From NCBI GenBank assembly GCA_004335835.1, contig RWJK01001218.1:43872-107871 (forward strand): 64,000 nt of DNA, written 5' to 3'. Of this stretch, positions 56,472 through 64,000 are shown piece by piece; positions within the stretch are counted from its first letter, which is position 1; every line of letters begins with the position of its first letter. A program made the position numbers and the translations under genes. Origin of the DNA: Scenedesmus sp. ARA3 (taxonomy: Eukaryota; Chlorophyta; Chlorophyceae; Sphaeropleales; Scenedesmaceae). Below the pieces are notes generated by a model. The model was not told where the DNA came from. It did not search any database and was given only the letters and a program-made list of their open reading frames with translations.

Positions 56472-57904
56472 GCCAAATCCCTCAATCGCTGTTGCTAGCC
56501 TGTAACAGCATTCAAGCACGTTTTCCCGACTGCTCGAGCGAATTGAGGACACAGTCAGTAGATGGCAGCAGCACCGAAGCGATCGATACCGTATGGCCTG
56601 AACAACAGCATTATGATCTTCTATGTAATAGTAAACAAAACATTCAAGCGCTGGCCACGTCGTTACACAGCCACTTCGTCAATCAATTGTGAAATTTGAC
56701 TTTTACAGCCTAACATACAGCGCACGTGCACTTCTCAGGCGGCAAACAAACGCAGTTTAAAAGCTCGGTCCTACTGAAAGCCATATTACTGGGTTGTATG
56801 CAGCCTACATCGCGGTCGTGCATCCCCTGCACAGCAGGTCTTCAGGCACTCATGCTGCCTTCGTGAGAGAGCCGGTCACCCTACCAAACTGCGGTGCTGG
56901 AAGCACACATCAAATGATAAAAATAGCAACCCATGGTAGCCGTCGTGTGGCTAGGTAACTTCCTGCAGTCTGCTGAGCCCACTGAAGGAACTGCTGTTCA
57001 GCACTTTACTGCTGCCAGCCTGGCACTATAATGCACTAGCTAGTGCAGTACTGCTGAGCAGGTAAGTGCTGTCACAGTGTGAAACAATGCTGCGGCTGTG
57101 AAGCATGTCGGCTGCATCCTTGAGAACATATAGAGGAAGCCTATGTGCTTGTTCAGAATGAAAAGCTGCAGCAAGGCAGCTGATGGCAGTCTAGACTGCT
57201 GATCAAGCTCCACCACAACGGCAGTAACAGACAGCTGCTGCTACACCCCATGCCGTCAGCAGTGGCGAACGTGTGAGCATGAACGTTCTTCACAAATACA
57301 ATAAGACCTCTTATACTCTGAAACCGACGGCAAACGCACAAGGAACTAGCCGTTCCACTGGCATTCAATGCCACCTTCGACCACCCTGCGTTGTGACAAT
57401 GACAATTACACACGAAGAGCGTTGATAAGGCTCTTGCACCACATATGTTTTCCAGACCATCATCAACGGATCTAGATTCACATAGAGTGTGAATGCGTGC
57501 AGCAAACTCTGACAAGCGAACGCAAAAAGCTGGTGCACTCTAGTCGCAAGCGGTGAGTGTAAGAGCTGTTTCATACACATACAAACCAGTTTTTGAATAT
57601 GTGAATAAATTATGGCACCGTGCGTTCGTGCACAGCCCGCGAGCACATGTGGTCGGCCCTACCCGGGCTTGGGTGGGGTCGTCTTTCACTGATCATCTCA
57701 TCATTAAACCTTGCAAGATCACGCAAGTTGTTTTTCAACCTCAAACATGCCATATAAGTTGCCTCATCCGGTCCGGTTGCAGCAAGAGGTTCGCAGGGAA
57801 AAGCCCCGAATCCACAACTGACCTTCAAGTGCTCTGCATCTTTCTTTTTTTGACTTGTAGACTCTACTTGAAGGCAGGACACTACCTGTGCGTCAACCCA
57901 GCCC
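56472..57904. promoter_or_regulatory. divergent intergenic region, channel / cysteine protease
   Basis: About 1.4 kb between diverging starts. It is relatively AT-rich and free of CTG runs. Any promoter elements are not individually recognisable, and the open frames here have no family features. Confidence 0.35.
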
Positions 57905-60900
57905 ATGATAATGAACGCGGTTATCTTCACCATGGCCGTGCTGCTGCTGTGCGACAGTAGCTCCGCGCAACGCATTGAGCCAAACAAGGTTTATGCAACC
58001 GCCTGGCCTGCCTGCGATTCCGGCAGCGCTTTCGATATCAAGGCTGCCAACCAGGCTGCATCAAGTAAGCCTTGGCAAGGCCCTTGCAGTTGCAATTGCT
58101 GTGGCTGGAGCTATCTTGAAGTGCATTAGCACTGGCGCAGCCTGTCACTGGATGCGTTCAGTGAAAAACTTCACAACCGAATCAGTAAGCATTTCCTACA
58201 ACTTCCTACAACGTAAGGTCATTTTGCTGCAAGTGATCGCAGCATGCCATTATGTAGTCCAGCGCACCAACCTGCAATGCTGCTGCGTGCTGCAAACACA
58301 TGCAGGGCAGCCAAGCAACGACGAGATGCTTGCCAACGTGGCAGCCACGAAGGAGGCTGTGAGGGCGGCAAAGGAGAAGCTGCAGGCTGCCCTCAGGGAC
58401 CCTGTGGCAGCATGGGCAGAGCACTGCGCACAGTATGGTCCCCACATGCTGCAGGACACCACACGCTACACGGTAAGCTTACCAGCTTAAGCCACCTCCA
58501 GTTTGTCCATTTTGCTCTCGGCAGCTGCTAGGGCGCAGCCTTGCTTTTGCCCTTTTTTTGTTCACAGCAGTCAAATCAGCTTGCTGTTGCTGCTGTGCTT
58601 AGCGAGATTTCCAAGTTGTCATTATTCTGCTACAGCATTTACTCACTGCCGCAGCTAAGCAGTAAGTGGGTTGTGGCCCACAAATACCAGCTAGGTAGCC
58701 CGTATGGCTGCTGTACCACATGTGGCACAGCAGCATTTGGGCATGTACTTGCTCAAGCTGCAGCTGCCTGGGCAGCAGTGATGCATCAAAATGAAGCTAT
58801 ATCTCTGCACCCGCATGCTGACCCCTTTGACTGGCTGCTTGTTATTTTGTTATGTGACTGCAGTACTTCAAGGCGAACCTGGCCCTGGCTGCATCCCGCA
58901 ACGCAGAAGCCGCCAAGAGCAACCCCGACCTGAAGGGCCAGGAGGATGAGCTGATGGCACATGGCATCACACAGTTCAGTGAGTGACACTTGTTGCTGTC
59001 GCCGCTGCTGCTGCTGCTGCATTGACAGAAGACTTGGCATTGCATTGCTCAGCCGGTGATTGACGCACGTGTGCTTGCGACAGCTGCAGAGCAACCTTCA
59101 CCCTGTTGCAAGCATAGAATATGATGTTACAACAGTGTTGTATGCTGCCGCATGTGCTGCGTGCTGCATGCTGTGCCGCCAGGTCACCTGAGCCAGGACG
59201 AGTTTGACAAGAGCTTCCTGATGAGCAAGGAGATCACAATCCCCACCACATTCAGTGAGTACAACGTCACCCTGCCGACACTCGCCCTGCAGCAGCGCTG
59301 AGCATACCACCTTAACTCTGCTCACATGCATATCATCACATGCCACAGCACCAGTCCCACAGCTCCGCCTGATACAAGAACACGCGCCAGCACTGAATGC
59401 TGCCCTCCCTCCAGCGGTTATGTCCCCTTACACCCCTTTGGCCCCGCCCCGTCCCGCACCTACACCCTCTCTCCTGCAGAACCCACCAGAAGGTCCCGCC
59501 CCTTAGCCGATGCTGTCGAGCCGGCAGCAGCAACACCAGTCGAGCCCCAGGCACCTGCTGCAGACACAGGAGCCGGCAGGCGCCTGATGCAGGGCAGCGT
59601 GCCGTGCCACACCAACAAGGCCTTCCCTTACGGCGCATTGGGCACCCCTCAGTCCTGGGACTGGCGCAATGCGGGTGTCATCACCCCTGTTAGGAACCAG
59701 CTGGGGGTGAGTCTGCGCGCGTGCGTAGCTGCTGGCGCTTCCATGCACTCTAGAACACATTATGTATCAAATGCTTGCTGCCATTGCTTGCTATCACGCG
59801 CTGTGGCAGACGGTTACCCTGAATTTAACACACCATAAACTCTGGCAAATTTTCACACTTGACTGGGGCAAGACATGCGCAGAACTGCATGTGCTGCGTA
59901 CACACTGAGAGGTTCCTCCTTGTCCTGCCTCTGCTGCGTTGCAGTGTGGGAGCTGCTCGGCCCATGCAAGCATCGGTGAGCCAGCATAAGGCTGCTGAGC
60001 AAGTTGCTGCTGAGCTGCAAACATCGTGCGTCTTGTTGCTCTGCATTTTGCTGCCGAGCATGCGCAGTTCAGGGCACCAGCCACAGCCAGAATGCTATGG
60101 ATGCCTACGAGCTGCCAAGTGCACCAACAGTGCCTGCACAGACTCATTCACTGGTTTTACAGCTGATCAGCAAGCAAGCAATGGAACAACTTGTGTTGGC
60201 GCTTCAAGTATGAATGTCACGTTGCTGGTGCAACTGCTGCTGCTGCTGCCGCCTGTGCTGCTGCTGCTGCTGCCGCCTCTTTTGCCACCTCTCTGTACCT
60301 GCAGGTGCCCTTGAGTCCACCTTCATCCGCAAGTGGTACGACCGTGGCTACAGGGCCAGCAACACAGACCTCTCAGAGGATGACTTCCTGGAGTGCACTG
60401 CAGGTGCGGTTTAAGTATGGTGTACTTCAGTATCCAGCTCATCAAATCACAAGATGCATCTGCAGCCAACCACCATGAGTTTGAGTGATTGGTGCTACTG
60501 CCACACCAGCGAGTGCTACAAAGATTGCTGCAGCAGCGATTGTCCAATGCAATGCACACGTCATTGCTGTCGATGCTTCGTTGTGTTGTCGCATTCTGCC
60601 ATGCAACTACGTGATCAAGTGTGGTGACTGTGTACAACTGCCTGAGGCTGTGTTCTGGTGGACTGCTGCAGGCAACCAGTGCAATGGAGCTTGGCCTGAC
60701 AGTGTGTTTGACCGCTACATCTGCAACGGTGAGAGCCACAGCTGCTTGCTTGCGACGTGTTGAGGTATTGATGCATAGCAGCCTTTGCGCCGTCAACCAC
60801 TGGTGATAGCGGTTGTTGCATTGGGGCTGCACAGCATCTCAGCCACTGGACACACTTGCACGCCACCCCTTTCATCTATCACAATCTTGACGTAGCCGAG

Positions 60901-62220
60901 TCATACTGCCTGTGTTTCTGCCCTCAACCCTACAGGTGCTCCTTTCGAGGCCAGCCAGCCCTACAATGCCAATGACGGCAACAACTGCCGCGCCATTCCG
61001 CGCTACATCACTGGCGCAACTGGCTTTTCGTACGTGCCAAAGGATGGCGCCAGCCTGGCCAAGAGCGTGTTTGTCAACCCAACCGTAATTGCACTGGACG
61101 CGTCAAGATGGAACACGTTTGCTGCGGGTGAGCTTCGTGCTGTTAGGGTTATTTGACTCACACTCTGCTGCCACTGCTGCGGCTGCTGTTAGCGGCTGCC
61201 ACACTTTGCCACACCTTACAAAGGACCGGTCAAGGTTGCTTTTCTTTCTTTGCCCAATGAGCCTGTCATTGGCTCCCCAACGGGCGAGGTTACTCTTGTA
61301 ACTTCCAAAATGCCTGTGCAGCACAGCTGTGCAGCACAGCTGTTGCAGCCGCCTGACTTGCAGTTGACAGGGTTCTGCCGTCCTAGCTGTCTTGAAGGAA
61401 GCTAGCACAATGAGCCAACCAGGGCTTAGGAGCATGGCTGGGCCAGTGCACTGTTTGCTCATCAACTTTGTCGATGCACACCTGCAGGCTGGGTGCGCAA
61501 CTGTGGCGAGAGCTGGTCCCGGCTGAACCATGCCGTGCTGGTGGTGGGCTGGGTGGGCGGTGTGCCCATGTCCAACGGAGAGACGTGAGTGAACCAGCCC
61601 GTGGATGAACTAGCACCAGCTCACATGTACAGCAGACTCTTGCGTAGGAGTAAAGATCAGTGTTGTATTCTGCTTAGTACTTGTACTGCTGCAGCATGTA
61701 AAGTAAAGTGCTGTGTTTACTTACCCTGCAAAAGCGCTTGTTTTGTTGCATGCGGGGATTGCTGATGCACTTAGAACGTGCCAGCAGGCGGCAGTCTCAA
61801 ATGTAACATCTAAACTGACTGCTGTCCGGTTTGGCTGCTGCTTCTGCTGTCTTGCAGGTGGGACTTCTGGTACGTCAAGAACAGGTGAGCTGCAATTTTG
61901 CTGGTCCGTGATGCTTCAGAGTCAAGCGCACATGAATTCGTGCAAAGCAAGCACGCATGCATGCACTCAGGCTAGGAAACCGCGATCCTCACCAGCAACA
62001 GCAACAGGCATCAGCTACCCTACATTTGGGTGGTGCACAGCAAGTGAAGCAATCTCGTGTTTGTTGTCATGCCACAGAAGATATGTCATGCAGAAGACCC
62101 TGCTCACATAGTGTACATGCATGCATCTCACCTGCTGCTGTGGCTGGCTGCTGACGTTCTTTGCCCCTGCAGCTGGGGACCCACCTTCAACAATGCAGGT
62201 GAGTGTGCTGCCTGCTGGGA

Positions 62221-62252
<32 letters not shown>

Positions 62253-62592
62253 GCTGTACCATGCACTGTGTTGGGGTGCTGACTGCATGTGCTTGGGGTT
62301 CCTGAACGTTTGTTGCAAGCAGCGGCTGTCTAGCTTCCAACATAGGATGTGGCTGGGTCGCGCGCCAGCTGCATTACCCAGCGCATACGGCCATGTGCTG
62401 TGCAGTCACAATGCCACCTGGTGCAAGTCACACACTGCACACTTCAGAAAATGCTCCCGTACTGAAGCACAGTGTTGCTGCTGCTGCTGCTGCTGCTGCT
62501 GTGCAGGCTACATTTGGATCCGCAAGGACCGCTGCGGCGGTGACGGACCCTTTGGCATGTACAAGACCAACCCCTGGACGCCCCTGATGTAG
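57905..62592 (+). CDS. papain-family (C1A) cysteine protease precursor
   Basis: Thirteen exons: 57905-58064, 58306-58472, 58864-58978, 59183-59254, 59480-59706, 59945-59975, 60305-60403, 60672-60728, 60936-61127, 61488-61584, 61858-61884, 62173-62198, 62507-62592. Phases close (1,356 nt, 451 aa). The N-terminus (MNAVIFTMAVLLLCDSSSAQ) is a signal peptide. A diverged inhibitor propeptide includes YFKANLALAASRN and ITQFSHLSQDEF. The mature enzyme begins near SWDWRNAGVITPVRNQ, with the oxyanion Gln in NQLG. Next come CGSC (nucleophile), LSEDDFLEC, LNHAVLVVGW (His) and KNSWG (Asn), so the catalytic set is complete. Odd point: the Trp after the nucleophile in CGSCWAF is replaced, giving CGSCSAH. 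Probably a vacuolar or secreted endopeptidase. Candidate poly(A) signal TGTAA at 62779-62783. Confidence 0.9.
62223..62253 (+). repeat. CTG tract in the last protease intron
   Basis: About ten CTG units sit just downstream of the exon 12 donor. A second run (62477-62501) lies directly before the acceptor of exon 13 and ends CTGTGCAG. Confidence 0.7.
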
Positions 62593-63660
62593 GCGGCATG
62601 CTGGCCCCGGGCTGCTCAGTCTGGGCGACCACTGCGTGAACTTCACGTCAGGTTGAACAGCCTAGATTAATGATGCGTGAAGTTCAGGATGATGTGTGGT
62701 CAGGTGGGATTTCACAGCCGCCACACAAGCAGCACAGCTGGCAGTAGTGCAATGTACGTAGCTGGCAGCAACTTGAGCTGTAATGCTACCGTGCAGCACG
62801 CTATATATGACCTATGGTTTGCCGGCTGACACGTTGATGATGAGTCAAATAGCTACTCTATAGAGCATGGACTGTGATTCATGTGTCATATTTTGGAGTT
62901 TTCGAGGCATGTACTGTCTAGCTGACATGAAAGCACTTGCATTCCTCTGACTGTCATCATGGCCTTTGCTTCAAAGTTGTGAACGGTGATCTGGTCATGG
63001 CCACTTGTGTGGCGGCCGCAGTACTGTTAGTGCACTGCTACCTGCAAGTGCACTGCGTTGGTTGCATAGGGTGATGCTGAAGCAGCGGGAGAATTCGCCT
63101 GCTGAGTCATCATAGTTGAGCAGCGTATGCTGCAATACACAGTGCATACTGTGTCGGTTTGATGATGGTGTGGCGGCACTTCCTCTTTCAGGCAGGTCGC
63201 CGCCTCATGCTTATGCTGGCAGCACATATACATGTGCTTTTTTGCATCATATGATCGCTGCCATCATATGTTGCCTGGCACATGCCAACTTCACTTATAT
63301 ATGCCACTGGTTGCAGGACTCAACTTGCACACCGCTTGATGTGCTGATGCACCATATGGTATGGCCCTGCATCCCAATGGCAGTGCTGTGCATTCCTTTC
63401 TTGACGAGTCTGCATCATGTTTGCATACTTTGGAAGGATGTTTCATTTCACAGTTTTCTTCACGCGATGATGATGGCGCGTTTGCTTTGGATGCAACGCT
63501 TGGCATGGGGGACGCTTTGTGTCACGAGGCTGAACAGTTTTCATGGCCAAACTTGAAGTTGTGCCAACCATGCATTGATGGTGCTGCGGTGGTTACCAGC
63601 GCAGGCGTGCCATGTTCTGTGCCAGCCATCCTTCACTGCGGCTTTGCAGCCTGTTCACAT
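62593..63660. other. 3' flank of the protease gene
   Basis: Non-repetitive sequence with short open frames on both strands and no recognised domain. I see only the TGTAA at 62779. Confidence 0.35.
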
Positions 63661-63723
63661 TTCAATTGCGCGGCCTCATGCCCGCCCATGTTCCATTCCC
63701 ATTTTCAAGCGTCTCAGATTGGG

Positions 63724-63922
63724 CAGTGTGGTAGAGTACCTTGCATGTGCAATCAATCGTTCTTGTTTCACCTCAGCGCGTGCATCACTGTCAGCGTTGA
63801 TGCAATCACTGATGTTCTCCCTGGAGCGCTGTTCCAGACTCCACCTGGTATACGATGCATGTATGTTTCTTAGCGTGGTCTTGCACTCATCAACTTCCAT
63901 TTTCAGATCAACTGGCAGCTGC
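63724..63922 (-). other. possible coiled-coil exon of a gene entering from the right edge
   Basis: A minus-strand open stretch starts after GCTGCAG (acceptor) near 63920 and runs to an AAG/GTACTC (possible donor) near 63737. It encodes LKMEVDECKTTLRNIHASY and WSLEQRSRENISD, charged and heptad-like, with few low-complexity residues. Partner exons would lie beyond 64000. No family is recognised. Confidence 0.25.
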
Positions 63923-64000
63923 AGCGGTGTGCTGCATGGGCCCCTTTGAATTGTTGAGTTCTGGCAGCTCGTACAACGGATGAAGCATTATGCGTCTCAA

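Noticed and set aside
63361..63873. 170-aa plus-strand frame
   Set aside because: Cys/His/Ser-rich with no motif or splice support; the opposite strand in the same place looks more protein-like.
1..64000. tRNA, rRNA, transposon or viral insertions
   Set aside because: I saw no cloverleaf, conserved rRNA stretch, transposase, reverse transcriptase or long terminal repeats by eye; a tRNA scan and repeat search could still find short ones.

Overview
The window looks like nuclear DNA of a green alga (core chlorophyte; a Scenedesmus- or Chlamydomonas-type lineage is my inference). The genes are dense and intron-rich, with GTGAG/GTGCG donors and CAG acceptors. TGTAA motifs lie downstream of several stops. 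CTG/CAG runs occur throughout introns and exons, giving poly-Ala, poly-Ser and poly-Gln. There is one undetermined base at 24700. No operons, rRNA, tRNA, CRISPR arrays or intact transposons were seen.

I could build nine complete or nearly complete spliced gene models by joining exons with consensus splice sites. In eight of them the exons are fully placed and phases close exactly; the long channel gene closes through its 32nd exon. Left to right: a CorA-like Mg2+ transporter (minus, 3' end off the window); a YegS/diacylglycerol-type lipid kinase (plus, 464 aa); an ALDH10/betaine-aldehyde dehydrogenase ending in SKL (minus, 501 aa); a small CHORD-like Cys/His protein (plus, 163 aa); a METTL24/FkbM-like membrane methyltransferase (plus, 350 aa); a TPR-MYND zinc-finger protein (minus, 700 aa); a secreted choice-of-anchor-I-like beta-propeller protein (plus, 517 aa); a GT61 glycosyltransferase (minus, 573 aa); a giant four-domain voltage-gated cation channel (minus, about 40 exons, about 2,940 aa); and a papain-family cysteine protease (plus, 451 aa).

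Most neighbours are arranged as divergent or convergent pairs. The genes do not form an obvious pathway. What links them is structural. Seven of the ten genes clearly carry extra tandem copies of pieces of their own exons, usually with the adjoining splice site and some intron, and an eighth (the channel) carries one short copy. The lipid kinase, TPR-MYND and GT61 genes hold arrays of three to five such copies. In addition, many acceptors are immediately preceded by a sense-strand (CTG)n run that ends in the acceptor CAG, the longest with 30 perfect units.

These two features, partial-exon duplication and CTG-tract acceptors, are the most unusual content of the window. The channel is a second point of interest, because its four pore loops read S/E/N/D where calcium channels have E/E/E/E. 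Stretches between genes hold no convincing coding sequence, apart from two weak candidate exons near 27268 and 63700.
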